Shown: positions 21,131 to 35,130, numbered from the stretch's first letter. The stretch: DNA of 64,000 bases from Torreya grandis (GCA_037957365.1 JARHVA010002685.1:1899501-1963500); one strand, 5' to 3'. Program-made: numbers and translations. Notes: generated from the sequence alone by a model not told the origin.

Positions 21131-24100
21131 CATTTAAACATGATTGAATTGTGTCATAGGGATTTGACTCCTTAATTTTTATCCCCCATAGAATACCTTT
21201 GAGATAATTATTAAATTTACCAATTGAAATACCTATGAGAGTGAGTCACCTTTATTGAATTAACAAACTATTAATATTTAGAGATGAATTCAACCCCAAA
21301 ATGGTAATTACAATAAATGATGTAAAATCATACCTAGTAACTCAAAACCTAGACTTGGGAAAGAATTTTGTGAGGTTATCTAAATTATGGTTATGTGAGG
21401 GCATAACTAGTCTACACCATACCAATCTATAAACACTATTAACTTTTAATTCATGATAATAAGGCACCATGTGATATCTAAATTTAGAGTCATGGTTAAA
21501 CATTTCAAACACTAACACATTGAGTACTTCAACTTTGAAGCCTGGGGTCAAAACCAAGGGAGTTACAATTTAGACATAGATATTGTGTTAATGATTTAGA
21601 AATAATAGGCTCTTTCATTATAAGTGGAGTTTCATCCACATTTTTTGAAGATGTAACATAAGAAAATTGTCTAATGACCTAGATTTGACTCCTTAATTTC
21701 CCCCCCAAAAGAATTATACCTTTGAGATAATTTAATTAACCAATTCAAATACCTCTAAGGGTGAGTTGCCTTTCTTGAACCTAAAAACTAGTAATATTTA
21801 GAGATGAATTCAATCCCATAACAGTAATTAGAATAAGTGACACAAAATCATACCTAGTAACTCAAAGACCTCTTGGGAAAGGATTTTGTGTGTTTTTATA
21901 TTTAGTTATAAAATAACCAAAGACTCATCGTAACAAATTACACTTGATGGGTCTCTTACCATGGGTTTTTGGATCACATATAGGGGATCATTAGAATTAG
22001 AAAATGTTCAATAATCTTTATAAGACCATATTAACACCATTGTAACAAAATCAATTTCTCCATTTCAATCACCAAGGCAAAACTTGATCACCCATAATTG
22101 TGATCCTAACGTAATGAATACAGATGCCCCCTGATCGAAACCAATGGAATTGTAATTTTGACATAGTCTAGATTGTACTAATGATTTATAAATAATAGGC
22201 TCTTTCATAATAAGTGGATTTTCATCCACATTTTTTGAAGATGTATCATAATCAAATTGACTAATTAATTTTTATTCCCCTCGCCCCTCGAATTATACCT
22301 TTCAGATAATTTAATTCACTAATTCAAATACCTATGAGGGCAAGTCACCTTTCTTGAACTCATAAACTAATATTAAATAGAGACAAATTTGAACCCATAA
22401 TGGTAATTAAAATAACTGATACAAAATCATACCTAGTAACTCATAGAACTCTTAGGAAAGGATTTTGTGTTCTTATCTAATTAATTATAAAATAGCAACA
22501 AACTCATCGTAACAAATTACTGACATGATGGGTCTCCTACCATGGGTTTCTGGATCACATCCAAGGGATCATAAAAATTAGAAAATGTTTAATAATATGC
22601 TATAACACCATAGTACAATGAAAATTATACAAGTTTAAATATGTAAATATAAGTAAAATTATCATCGTGAAACTTTGGAATCGATGGTAATGAGTTAGAA
22701 ATAATTATTAATATCTTGCATAGTAAGTGGAGTTTTTTCCACATTTTATGAAGATGTAACATTAATTTTAATTTTTAGGAGATATAAGGGACCCAAAATC
22801 AAACCTAGTAACTCAAAGACCTCTTAGGAAAGGATTTTGTGTGCTTATCTATTTAATTATAAAATAACAACTAACTCATCATAAATAATTACACTTGATG
22901 GGTCTCCCACCATGGGTTTTTAGATCACATCCAAGGGATCATCAAAATTATAAAATGTTTGATAATCTATTATAAGATCAATTAGTACTGAATGAAAATT
23001 ATAGAACTATTCAAATATGGTCAAATAGAAGTAAAATTATCATCATGGAACTTTGGAATTGATGGTAATTATTTAGAAATAATTATTAGGCTCTTGCATA
23101 AAAGTGGAACCACATTTTTTGAATTGATGTAACATTAATATTAATTATTAGGAGAAAAAAGTGGTGGTGGTATAATAGTACACATTCACATTGGAATAAA
23201 TGGTGTCTTTCAAACATATATGTCAGACCACTTCAAATATTTATCATATTTTGAAGCCCAAAATTCTTCTTGGTCACTTCAATATTTTTTAATGCCATTG
23301 TAACAAAAACGATTTCTCCATTGCAATCACCAAGACAAAACTTGATCACCCAAAATTATGATCCTTATGTAGTGAATAAAGATTCCCCTTGATTGAAACC
23401 AAGGGAGTTATAATTTTGATGTAGTCTATATTATGCTAATGATTTAGAAATAATAGGCTATTACATACTAAGTGGAGTTTCATCAATTTTTTTTGAAGAT
23501 GTAACATAAGCAAATTGACTCCTTAATTTTTAGGTGCCTACCCCCTTGAATTATGCCTTTGAGATAATTTAATTCACCAATTAAAATACCTATTAGGGTG
23601 AGTTGCCTTTTTTAAACTCATAAAATAATATTAAATGGAGATGAATTTGACCCCATAATGGTAATTAAAATAACTGACATAAAATCATATATAGTAACTC
23701 AAAGACATCTTGGGAAAGGATTTTGTGTGCTTATCTTATTAATTATAAAATATCAATAGACTCATCATAGCAAATTACTAACTTGATGAGTCTACTACCA
23801 TGGGTTTTTGGATCACATCTAAGAGATCATCAGAAATAGGAAATATTACATAATCTACTACAAGACTATAATACAATGAAAACTATAGAAGTTAAAATAT
23901 GGAAATAGAAATAAAATAATCATGGAACTTTGGAACCAATGGTAATGATTTATAAATAATTATTAGGCTATTGAATAATAAGTGGAACCACATTTTTTTA
24001 ATTGATGTAACATTAATATTAATTATTAGGAGAAATAAGTTGTCTTAGTGGTATAATAGTATGCATTCACATTGGAATAAATGGTGTCTTTTGAACATAT

Positions 24101-26663
24101 ATGTCAGACCACTTCAAATATATATCATATTTCTTAGCCCAAAATTATGCTCCTTATGTAGTGAATATATATGCCCTCTTATTGAAACCAAGGGAGTTGC
24201 AATTTTGATGTATTCTATATTGTACTAATGATTTAGAAATAATAGGCTCTTGCATAATAAGTGGAGTTTCATCCACATTTTTTTAAGATGTAATATAATA
24301 AAATTGACTCCTTAATTTTTATCCCCCTCCCCCTCCCACAAATTATACCTTTGAGATAATTTAATTCACCAATTAAAATATCTATGAGCGTGAGTTGCCT
24401 TTCTTGAACTCATAAAGTAATATTAAATGGAAATGAATTTTACCCCATAATGGTAATTAAAATAACTCACAAAAAATCATATGTAGTCACTCAAAGAACT
24501 CTTGGCAAAGGATGTTATGTGCTTATCTAATTAATTATAAAATAGCAATAGACTCGTCTTAACAAATTACTGACTTGATGGGTCTACTACCATGGGTTTT
24601 TGGATCACCTCCAAGGGATCATCAGAATTAGAAAATATTCAATAATCCACTATAAGACCATAATACATTGAAAATTATATAATTTCAAATATGGAAATAG
24701 AAATAAAATTATCATTGTAGAACTTTGGAACTAATGGTAATGATTTAGAAATAATTATTAGGCTCTTGCATAATAAGTGGAATGACATTTTTTGAATTGA
24801 TGGAACATTAATATTAATTATTAGTAGAAACAAGTGGACTTTGTGGTATAATAATATGCATTCACATTGGAATAGATGGTGTCTTTTGAACATATATGTT
24901 AGACCACTTTAAATATCTGTCATATTTCTTAGCCCAAAATTATGCTTCTTATGTAGTGAATATAGATGCCCCCTTATTCAAACCATAGGAGTTATAATTT
25001 TTATGTATTCTAGATTGTACTAATGATTTATAAATAATAGGCTCTTGCATAATAAGTGGATTTTCATCCACATTTTTTGAATATATAACATAAGCAAATT
25101 GACTCCTTAATTTTTAGCCCCCTCCCTTCCCCCCTTCCCAAATTATACCTTTGAGATAATTTAATTCGCCAATTCAAATACCTGTTACGGTGAGTTTCTT
25201 TTCTTAAACTCATCAACTGATATTCAATGGAGATGAATTTGACCCCATAATAGTAATTAAAATAATTGACAAAAATTCATACCTAGTAACTCAAAGACCT
25301 CTTGGAAAGATTTTGTGTGATTATCTAATTAATTATAATATAGCAATAGACTCGTCATAACAAATTACTAACTTGATGGGTCTACTACCATTGGTTTTTG
25401 GATCACATCTAGGGGATCATAAAATTTATAAAATATTCAATAATCTACTACAAGATTGTAGTACAATGAAAATTTTAGAAGTTTAAATATGGAAATAGAA
25501 ATAAAATTATCATCATGGAACTTTGGAACCAATGTTAATGATTTACAAATAATTATTAGGCTCTTACATAATAAGTGGAGTTTTTTCCACATTTTTTTAA
25601 AGATGTAACATTAATATTAATTTTTAGAAGAAAAAAGATACCCAAAATCAAACCTAGTAACTCAAAGACCTCTTGGGAGAGGAATTTATGTGCTTATCTA
25701 TTTAATTATAAAATAGTAACTGATTCATCACAATGAATTACATTTTATGGGTTTCCCACAATGGGTTTTTGGATCACATCCAAGGGATCATAAAAATTAT
25801 AAAATGTTTAATAATCCATTACAAGATTAATTATTAATGAATGAAAATTATAAGACTATTAAAAATGGCCAAATAGAAGTAAAATTATCATCATGGAACT
25901 TTGGAATTGATGGTAATGATTTAGAAATAATTATTAGACTCTTGCATAATAAGTAGAGTTTCATCAACATTTTTTGAATTGATGTAACATTAATATTAAT
26001 TATTAGGAGAAACAAGTGGTGGTGGTATAATATTACACATTCACATTGGAATAGATGGTGTCTTTCAAACATATATGTTAGACCACTTCAAATATTTATC
26101 ATATTTTGAAGTGCAAAATTATTCTTGGTGGTTTCTAAATTTTTTAACACCATTGTAACAAAAGAAATTTCTCCATTACAATCACCAAGACAAAACCTGA
26201 TCACCCATAATTGTGCTCTTTATGCGGTGAATATATATGGCCCCTAATTGAAACCAAGGGAGTTACAATTTTGACATAGTCTAGATTTTGCTAATGATTT
26301 ATAAATAATAGGCTCTTGCATAATAAGTGGAGTTTCATCCACATTTTTTGAAGATGTAACATAAGTGAATTGACTCCTTAATTTTTAGCCCCCTCCACCC
26401 TTCCCTCCCGCCTGCCCGCACCCCCCCCCCCAGATTATACCTTTGAGATAATTTAATTCACCAATTAAAATACCTATGAGGGTGAGTTACCTTTCTTGAA
26501 CTCATAAAGTAATATTAAATGGAGATGAATTTGACCCCATAAAAATAAATAAAATAACTAACACAAACTCATACAAAGTAACTCAAAGACCTCTTAGGAA
26601 AGGATTTTGTGTGCTTATCTAATTAATTATAAAATAACAAATGACTCATCGTAACAAATTACT

Positions 26664-26681
26664 AACTTGATGGGTCTATTA
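26664..26681 (+). repeat. Left 18-bp target-site duplication of the LINE insertion
   Basis: AACTTGATGGGTCTATTA, identical to 28,057-28,074. Uninterrupted monomers have CTTGATGGGTCTACTACCATGG at this place, so the empty site can be read directly. Confidence 0.88.
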
Positions 26682-28056
26682 ACTCTAGATTCTGAATTAG
26701 TGGAAGAAATCTTCCAAAATGAAGAACAATTTTCCTCTCTTGTTGCTATTTTTCATTTCCATGGCTTCTGGCCCTCTCTCGTAGAACTATAGGACTAGAT
26801 TTTTAGGACCTAGTTGCCACTTGTTGAAAATAATGCCAAAATCATCCCATGCACCAGGGGTTTTTTATAGTATTATTCCAATGCTCTGATGATAGAAAGA
26901 TTATTTTGTGCCACAATAATTTTTCTTGGTAGGGTAGATATCCTCTCATGGCCAAACCATGGCATAAGGATTTTAATCCTCTCTCGGAATCCTTTAATAA
27001 GATCCCTATCTAGGTGTGGCTCCCTTATCTTCCAATACATCTTTAACATGAGTCAGTTTTTAAAACCATTGGGAATGCTATAGGGGATTTTTTATTTGTG
27101 AAGGAAAGTATTACATATTTTCACCATTCAACTTGTGCATGCTTTCTGGTAGATGTGGATGTTTCTAAGGGCCTTCCTGAGGTGATTAGCCTGGATTCCC
27201 CAAGGGGTTCCTAGACACAAATGTTGGATTATGAGGGGATCCCTTTTCGGTGCAGGAAGTGCCACTTGACGGGTCATATTTCTGCTCATTGTATAGTAGG
27301 GATATCAAAATCTAGACGACCACCTTCTTGGTGGACTGAGACTTCCTCTAAACATAACATTGTTAAACAACCTGTGGAAGCTCCGACTGAATCCGATTCT
27401 GATACTGAGGAAAGTATTCATTCTGAGCCAGTGGCTGAGGAGGAATCTTTGGTGAAACATTATAATGAATTTCCCATGGAGGCTATGGTTAGTGATCTCT
27501 CTAAGCCAGTGGTGGAGGTGGTGGTATCTTCCCCTATTTCAGAGGATCCTCCAAAGAGCCAGACCTTGTCTGGTTCTCACAAGGAATTTGTTGTGGCATT
27601 TGGGTCCATTGGGCTCCAAGGATCATTGTCTTTTGAGGCATGGGTTGCTAAGGTAGTAAAGTTAGAGGATAGATGGACAACAGTTAAGAGGAATAAGTCT
27701 AAGCCTTTGGTCCCCCCTCCAGATATGAATCTTTGGTCGAGTAAAAAAAAAACCTCAATTCAAAAGGAATATCTAATGGTCCCTTTTACTGACTGGTTTT
27801 TTGGGGTTTGTAAACAGATTGTTTTTCTAGTTTTTTGGTTACTGGTCTGGGTGGTTAGTTGTTAACATCTAGATCAGTGTTTTGACAACAGTTTTATTTG
27901 GTCATATCTGTTGGTAATAGGTCCCTGTAAAACCTAGTTTTGGTACTTTTCTAGAAATAGATTCTTTGAAAACCTGGTTGTGCTTTATGGTTCATCTTTC
28001 ACCTTATTGTATAGGGTTTTGGGGTCCCTTCATAACCTCTTTTTATCTTAATCTAA
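26682..28056 (+). mobile_element. LINE-derived insertion with ORF1 only (no reverse transcriptase)
   Basis: A 1,375-bp block interrupts the 0.8-kb array. It is flanked by an identical 18-bp copy of array sequence, AACTTGATGGGTCTATTA, at 26,664-26,681 and 28,057-28,074, the hallmark of target-primed retrotransposition. It carries an L1-type ORF1 remnant (DUF4283-like region then zinc knuckle) in the plus direction. A non-coding tail ends CTCTTTTTATCTTAATCTAAA, with no long poly(A). ORF2 (endonuclease and reverse transcriptase), normally several kb between ORF1 and the tail, is missing. It is therefore an internally deleted or non-autonomous derivative rather than a usual 5' truncation. Confidence 0.82.
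26750..27865 (+). pseudogene. LINE ORF1 (gag-like): DUF4283-like domain plus CCHC zinc knuckle
   Basis: From about 26,888 to 27,865 one frame holds together with only a few stops. It reads WHKDFNPLSESFNKIPI, then VWLPYLPIHL, FKTIGNAIGDF and VDVDVSKGLPEVISLDSP, which is the outline of the DUF4283 domain of plant L1-type ORF1. The part from the ATG at 27,221 is fully open (214 codons). It starts LDYEGIPFRCRKCHLTGHIS, then AHC: a C-x2-C-x4-H-x4-C knuckle of the usual ORF1 kind. An acidic Ser/Glu-rich region follows, and the frame ends in a hydrophobic segment (WFFGVCKQIVFLVFWLLVWV) that may be out-of-frame tail sequence. ORF1 binds the element RNA in the ribonucleoprotein particle. Stops at 27,0xx and just before 27,221 show it is dead. 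Confidence 0.78.
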
Positions 28057-28074
28057 AACTTGATGGGTCTATTA
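28057..28074 (+). repeat. Right 18-bp target-site duplication of the LINE insertion
   Basis: Identical to 26,664-26,681; array sequence (CCATGGGGTTTTAGATCAC) resumes immediately after it. Confidence 0.88.
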
Positions 28075-31000
28075 CCATGGGGTTTTAGATCACATCCAAG
28101 GGATCATCAAAATTAGAAAATATTCAATAATCCACTTCAAGACCGTAATACAATGAAAGTTATAGAAGTTCAAATATGGAAATAGAAATAAAATTATCTT
28201 CATGGAACTTTGGAACCAATGGTGATGATTTATAAATAATTATTAGGCTATTGAATAATAAGTGGAACCACATTTTTTTAATTGATGTAACATTAATATT
28301 AATTATTAGGAGAAATAAGTTGTCGTAGTGGTATAATAGTATGCATTCACATTGGAATAAATGGTGTCTTTTGAACATATATGTCAGACCACTTCAAATA
28401 TCTATCATATTTCTTAGCCCAAAATTATACTCCTTATGTAGTGAATATAGATGCCCCCTTATTGAAACCAAGGGAGTTACAATTTTGGCATATTTTAGAT
28501 TATACCAATGATTTAGAAATAATAGGCTCTTGTATAATAAGTGGAGTTTCATCCACATTTTTTTAAGATGTAACATAAGAAAATTGACTCCTTAATTTTT
28601 AGTCCCCTCCCTCCCCCCTACCCAAAATATACCTTTGAGATAATTTAATTCACCAATTCAAATAGATATGAGGGTGAGTCACCTTTATTAAACTTATTAA
28701 CTAATATTAAATGGAGATGAATTTGACCCCATAATAGTAATTAAAATAATTGACACAAAAGCATACCTAGTAAATCAAAGACCTCTTGGGAAAGTATTTT
28801 GTGTGCTTATCTAATAATTGTAAAATAGCAACAAACTCATCGTAACAAATTACTGACTTGATGGGTCTACTACCATGGGCTTTTGGATCACATCTAGGGG
28901 ATCATCAAAAGTAGAAAATGTTTAATAATCTACTACAAGACTGTAGTACAATGAAAATTTTAGAAGTTCAAATATGGAAATAGAATTAAAATATTCATCA
29001 TGAAACTTTGGAACCAATGGTAATTATTTTAAAATAATTATTAGGATCTTGCATAATAAGTGGAACCATATTTTCTGAATTGATGTAACATTAATATTAA
29101 TTATTGGGAGAAATAAGTGGACCTAGTGGTATAACAGTACACATTCACATTGGAATAGATGGTGTCTTTCAAATGTATATGTCAGACCACTTCAAATATA
29201 TATCCTATTTATAAGCCCAAAATTGTGCTCCTTATGTAGTGAATATAGATGGCCCCTTATTGAAACCAAGGGAGTTGTAATTTTGATGTAGTCTAGATTG
29301 TGCTAAGGATTTATAAAAAGTAACCTCTTTTATAATAAGACTTTGGAGTTTCATCCATATTTTTTGAAGATGTAACATAAGCAAATTTACACCATAATTT
29401 TTATCCCCCTCCCTCCCCTCACGAATTATACCTTTGAGATAATTTAATTTATCAATTGGAATACTTGTGAGGGTGAGTCACCCTTCTTGAACTCATAAAC
29501 TAATATTTAATGGAGATGAATTTGACCCCATAATAGTAATTAAAATAATAGAACAAAATCATACGTAGTAACTCAAAGACCTCTTGGGAAAGGTGTTTTT
29601 GTGCTTATATAATTAATTATAAAATAAAAATAGACTCATTGTAATAAATTACTAACTTTATGGGTCTAATACCATGGGTTTTTGGATCACATCTAGGGGA
29701 TCATTAAAATTAGAAAATTTACAATAATTTGCTACAAGACCATAGTAAAATGAAAATTATAGAAGTTACAATATGGAAATAGAAATAAAATTATCATCAT
29801 AGAACTTTGGAACTAATGATAATGATTTAGAAATAATTATTAGCCTCTTACATAATAAGTGGAACCACATTTTGTGAATTGATGTAATATTAATATTAAT
29901 TATTAGGAGAAACAAATGGATCGGGTAATATAATAGTATGCATTCACATTGGAATAGATGGTGTATTTCAAATATATATGTTAAACCACTTTAAATATCT
30001 ATCATATTTCTAATCCCAAAATTATGCTCTTTATGTAGTGAATATAGATGCCACCTGATAGAAACCAAGGGAGTTGCAATTTTGATGTAGTCTATATTGT
30101 GCTAATGATTTAGATATAATATGCTTTTGCATAATAAGACCATGGAGTTTCATCCACATTTTTTAAATATGTAACATAAGAAAATTGACTCCTTAATTTT
30201 TAGCTCCCTTCCCCCCTTGAATTATACCTTTGAGATAATTTAATTCATAAATTCAAATACCTGTGAGGGCGAGTCACCTTTCTTGAACTCATAAACTAAT
30301 ATTAAATTGAGATAAATTTGACGCCATAGCAATAATTAAAATTAATGACACAAAATCATACATAGTAATTCAAAGATATCTTGGGAAAGGATTTTGTGTG
30401 CCTATCTAATTAATTTTAAAATATCAATAGAATCATCACTATAAATTATTGACTTGATGGGTCTTCTACAATAGGGTTTTGGATCACATCCAAGGGATCA
30501 ACAAAACTAGAAAATGTTCAATAATCCACTACAAGAACATAATATAATGAAAATTATAGAATTTCAAATATGGAACTAGAAATAAAATTATCATCATGGA
30601 ACTTTGGAAATAATGGTAATGATTTAGAAATAATTATTAGGCTCTTGCATAATAAGTAGAACCACATTTTTTAAATTGTTGTAACATTAACATTAATTAT
30701 TAAGAGAAACAAGTGGACCTGGTGGTATAATAGTATGCATTCACATTAGAATAGATGGTGTCTTTCAAACATCTATGTTAGACCACTTCCAATATCTACC
30801 ATATTTCTAAGCCTAAAATTGTGCTCCTTATGTAGTGAATATAGATGCCCCCAATTAAAACCAAGGGAGTTGTAATTTTGACGTAGTCTAGATTGTGCTA
30901 ATGATTTAGAAATAATAGGATCTTGTATAATAAATGGAGTTTCATCCCCATTTTTTGAAGATGTAACGTAATAAAATTGACTCCTTAATTTTTAGCCCCT

Positions 31001-32514
31001 AACCCCCTCCAAATTATACCTTTGAGATAATTTAATTCATGAGGGTAAGTTGCCTTTTTTGAAATCATAATGTAATATTAAATGGAGATTAATTTGACCC
31101 CATAATCATAATTAAAATAACTGACACAAAATCATACCTAGTAACTCAAAGACCTCTTGGGAAAGGATTTTTTGTTTTTATCTAATTTATTATGCAATAA
31201 CAACTAACTCATCATAACAAATTACTGACTTTATGGGTCTACTACCATGGGTTTTTGGATAACATTTAAGGGATCATCAAAATTAGAAAATGTTTAATAA
31301 TACACTACAAGACCATAATATAATGAAATTTATAGAAGTTCAAATATGGAAATAGAAATAAAACTATCATCATGGAAATTTGGAACCAATGGTAATGATT
31401 TACAAATATTTATTAAGCTCTTGCATAATAAGTGGAACCACTTATTTGAATTGATGTAACATTAATATTAATTATTAGGAGAAACAAGTGGACCTAGTGG
31501 TATAATAGTATGAATTCACATTAGAATGGATGGTATTTTCAAACATATAGGTCAGACCACTTCAAATATCTATCATATGTCTAAGCCCAAAATTGTGCTC
31601 CTTATACAGTGAATACAGATGTCACTTGATTGAAACCAAGGGAGTTACAATTTTTACGTAGTCTAGATTGTGCTAATGATTTAGAAATAATAGGCTCTTA
31701 CATAATAAGACTGTGGAGTTTCATCCACATTTTTTGAATATGTAACATAAGTAAATTTTCTAATAGGGATTTGACCCCATAATGGTAATTAAAATAACTC
31801 ACACAAAAACATACCTAGTAACTCAAAGACCTCTTGGGAAAGGATTTTGTGTGCTTATCTACTTAATTATAAAATAACAAGTGACTCATCACAATAAATT
31901 ACACTTGATGGGTCTCCCACCATGGGTTTTTGGATCACATCTAGAGGATCATCAAAATTAGAAAATGTTCAATAATCCATTACAAGACTAATTAGTACAA
32001 TGAAAATTATATAAGTTCAAATATGTTCAAATGGAAGTAAAATTATCATCATGTAACTTTGGAACTGATTGTAATTATTTAGAAATAATTTATTATTAGG
32101 ATCTTGCATACTAAGTGGAGTTTGATCCACATTTTGTGAAGATGTAACATTATCAATTATAATTTAGGAGAAATAAGTGGTGGTGGTATAATAGTAGCCT
32201 AAAATTCTTCTTGGTTGCTTCTAATTTTTTTAACACCAATGTTGTAGCAAAATTAATTTCTCCATTGCAATCACTAAGACAAAACCTGATAACCCACAAT
32301 TGTGCTCCTTATCTAGCCAATACATATGCCCCCTAATCAAAACCAAGGGAGTTACAATTTTGATGTAGAGATCAATGTGATAATGATTTAAAAGTAATAA
32401 GCTCTTGAATAATATTAAGTGGAGTTTCATCCACATTTTTGTAGATGTAACATAAGCAAATTGTCTAATAGGGATTTGACTCCTTAATTTTTTAAGATGA
32501 ACTTGTTTTGACAT

Positions 32515-34199
32515 AATTTAGTTGATGATTTATAGTCTTTTACTTCACATAACCCCTCTTACCCCACACACACAAAATTTATATTAGTTATTAAATAAAT
32601 ATAATTGAAATATTATTAATATAATATAATAATATCATTATTAATATTTTTATATATTAAACTAATTTATTATATTATTTTTTAGATCAATATTGAGGTG
32701 GAAGTAAACTTAAAAGGCATAAGGGAAGCCTCTAGGGTCACTCGTGCCATGAGATGCCATCAATCCAACCAATAATTATACCCTCCATAATTCATTAAAG
32801 TCAATCCATCATCCAAATCCCTTCATATCTAATGAAAATTTTGTGCACATCAGTTTACATCAAAGAGCAAATCTATCAAACATTAATAAGCAATGGGAAT
32901 TAAATTAAAATTATCACATTCATTATGAATTGTATATCTAGTGAAGTGATTTGAAAATCTTCATTTATAGGGCCAAATCACATGACAATGTAATAAAATC
33001 AAGAATCACATTTAAAACTTCATTGATGATGATTAAAGAAATTATAATGTTATATCTATATATTATTGTTAATGGTAGGGAAATAATATTTATTTTTTAA
33101 TAAAATTAAATGATTTTTTATGTAGTATAAAATTAAAAGTAAAAAAACACATTTTGACAATTAAGACTAAAGTATTGATACTCTTATAAACAACTATTGG
33201 TACTCCAAAGATTAAGTTTGGTCATAGGTTTAAAAAATGCATTTTATGACCTCTCATGATAAAATCGGTTATATCATAAAATGTATAATGTGTTAGACCT
33301 TAGAACCTTATTTATAAGTAGTTAAGATGACATATTAAAAATTCCAAAATATGAATGATGATGTTTGGGCACCATAATTTGATCTCAAAAGTTAGGGTGC
33401 ATGGCTAGTGGGACTTTTATCCTATATTGAAATAAATAATATATAATTATAATGTGATTTATAAATTATATTAACATATATATTATATAATAAAAAAATA
33501 TATTAATATGTAATATATAATTTATAATACTATAAAATTTACATTATATAATATATATTTTTATTATATATTTCGATATTATATATATATATCATTTTAA
33601 TATATTAAATATATCACTCGCCTTCAATTTGACTTGACTACTCGAGGTGTATTTGCATTCTAAAATAGGCTAGACTCCCCCAATGAATTAATTCTAATTC
33701 AAATTTACTTTGAAAAATTAGTTTTGTATAATTTTCAAAATTTTTAAAGAGGAACTAAAACCATCGAACATGTCTAACTAGATATATAATTCCTATTCTT
33801 ACATATTCTTAGTTTTTTTGAACATACACTATAGAGCGTTGAAAGATCAAAATAGATCAAGTTGTAGAGTGTCCCAAGAATTGTGCATATTTATTATTAT
33901 CATTTTTGTAGATACTTATTTTTAGGTATTTAATCTTAATAGTGTTCAATTTTTTTTAGTCTATCTAAAATGTGTAAAAATCCTTATATTCAGGTATTTA
34001 ATCTTAATAGTGTTTAATATATTTTTTTAATATATCTAAAATGTGTATTTTATTTGTGTTTACTTATCCCTTTCATTCATTTTTTGGCACTTTAATATGT
34101 TATGAAATTGCTAAGATTCAAATAGTCTACCTAGATTATTATAATATTTTTTCCCTACTGAAGTGTACCTAACTATGATGTCAATGAGCCTTCTATTGA
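32515..34199. other. No gene seen; AT-rich spacer
   Basis: Very A/T-rich. The part at about 33,420-33,625 is nearly pure ATATTATA-type low complexity. No conserved frame or terminal inverted repeats were found. Confidence 0.5.
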
Positions 34200-35130
34200 A
34201 GGAGCATGCACATGTCTATTGTTTAGGAAAATAGTGTTTTCAAAATATAACACTAAATTTATATTATTCCAAAATTAATGATCTTCCTGTATATACTTCA
34301 ATCAATTTTTAATAAAAAATAGTACAATTTTTAAGAATGTGTGTTAAACTCAAGGAGGACCTAGGTTGGCCTAGCTAGTCGTGAGCCCTACTGTAAAGAC
34401 TATTTCAAAAGGAAAAGAGGTCAAAGGAAGTGGTCATATAATACAAAAATGGGTAGACCCCAGGTCAAATTATAATTCAATATGGGTAGACTCCTTGTTT
34501 GGTTTAAATTCTATGTAAAATAGTCACACAATAATTACTTTTCACCTTTTTATCATCTTCTTTATTTGGTGAAAAATAACCAATTGCATAGATTTAGCCA
34601 ATAAATTATTTAGTTCAAATGTCCTTACTTCTAAATGAATGATCATGAATAGTTATTCAAAATTCAACTTAATTGTGCATAAAGTGGTGAGCCATTACAA
34701 CCCAAAAAAATATTAGTCCCATCCATGATAATAGAAAACATAAGATAATATAGTAGGTAGTCTCCCATAGATTTATACCTTGGAATTTACAAGAAAAATT
34801 TACTATACCCCCACCTATAATTAGGATTTTAAATTCTAGAGTTGGGTAAATGAAATAGCCAATTGAGTAGCCACCTTACTATTGATGAATTTGTGTGTGA
34901 TCCCAGAGAAAATAAATATAGTTGACTTATATTTATTGAGGAAACTAACCACATTAATATTTGGAAGATTAGTAATACCTAAAATTGCATGATAATAAAT
35001 AGTCATTTGAGAATATTCATATTCATCCTCAGGTCCTTTATTCATCCTCAGGTCCTTCCATACTATTGATGTGTGTCTATGTCAAGGATGTAATGTGAAC
35101 AATAGAATAACATTTATCATATTATAGGGA
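34200..35130 (-). mobile_element. Ty3/gypsy protease-region relic, copy 3
   Basis: The minus-strand frame 35,045-34,836 (69 codons) reads YHAILGITNLPNINVVSFLN, then KSTIFIFSGITHKFINSKVA. This is the gypsy retropepsin pattern: HAL-G-x-P, variable linker, hydrophobic strand, D-S-G-S-T-H-N-F-I. The catalytic aspartate position is phenylalanine (codon at 34,908-34,910). Downstream, broken text (GINLWETTYYIILCFLLSWM) is compatible with the strand that precedes reverse transcriptase in these proteins, after which no reverse transcriptase could be read. It shares sequence with 6,745-7,310 and 9,062-9,800. Confidence 0.7.

Larger units (their letters stand above)
21135..32510 (+). repeat. Tandem array of ~0.8-kb monomers (about 13 copies, some shortened)
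   Basis: The landmark ATGGGTTTTTGGATCACATC recurs near 21,961, 22,542, 22,911, 23,800, 24,592, 25,390, 25,761, 28,078, 28,874, 29,674, 30,470, 31,247 and 31,922. The commonest spacing is about 796 bp (792, 798, 796, 800, 796); spacings near 370 and 580 mark shortened monomers. Each full unit has the same order: a C-rich/ATTATACCTTTGAGATAATT segment, CTCATAAACTAATATTAAAT, CATACCTAGTAACTCAAAG, the landmark, GTGGTATAATAGTATGCATT, and AATAAGTGGAGTTTCATCC. Many minus-strand frames of 70-odd codons (for example 24,675-24,893, 25,848-26,072 and 28,160-28,378) are the same piece of the monomer in different copies and are not genes. The array contains a LINE-derived insertion. Confidence 0.93.

Noticed and set aside
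24675..28576. A family of similar ~72-codon minus-strand frames (MFKRHHLFQCEC...).
   Set aside because: They are the same portion of the 0.8-kb monomer in different copies, with stops in others, and no protein motif.
21135..32510. GTGGTATAATAGTATGCATT in each monomer resembles a tRNA-type A box (TRGYNNANNNG), suggesting a SINE.
   Set aside because: No B box (GGTTCGANTCC-like) follows at a suitable distance in any monomer, and the unit is tandem rather than dispersed.
33420..33625. AT-rich palindromic-looking tract as a possible MITE or origin.
   Set aside because: It is low-complexity TA/AT sequence without definable terminal inverted repeats or a target-site duplication.
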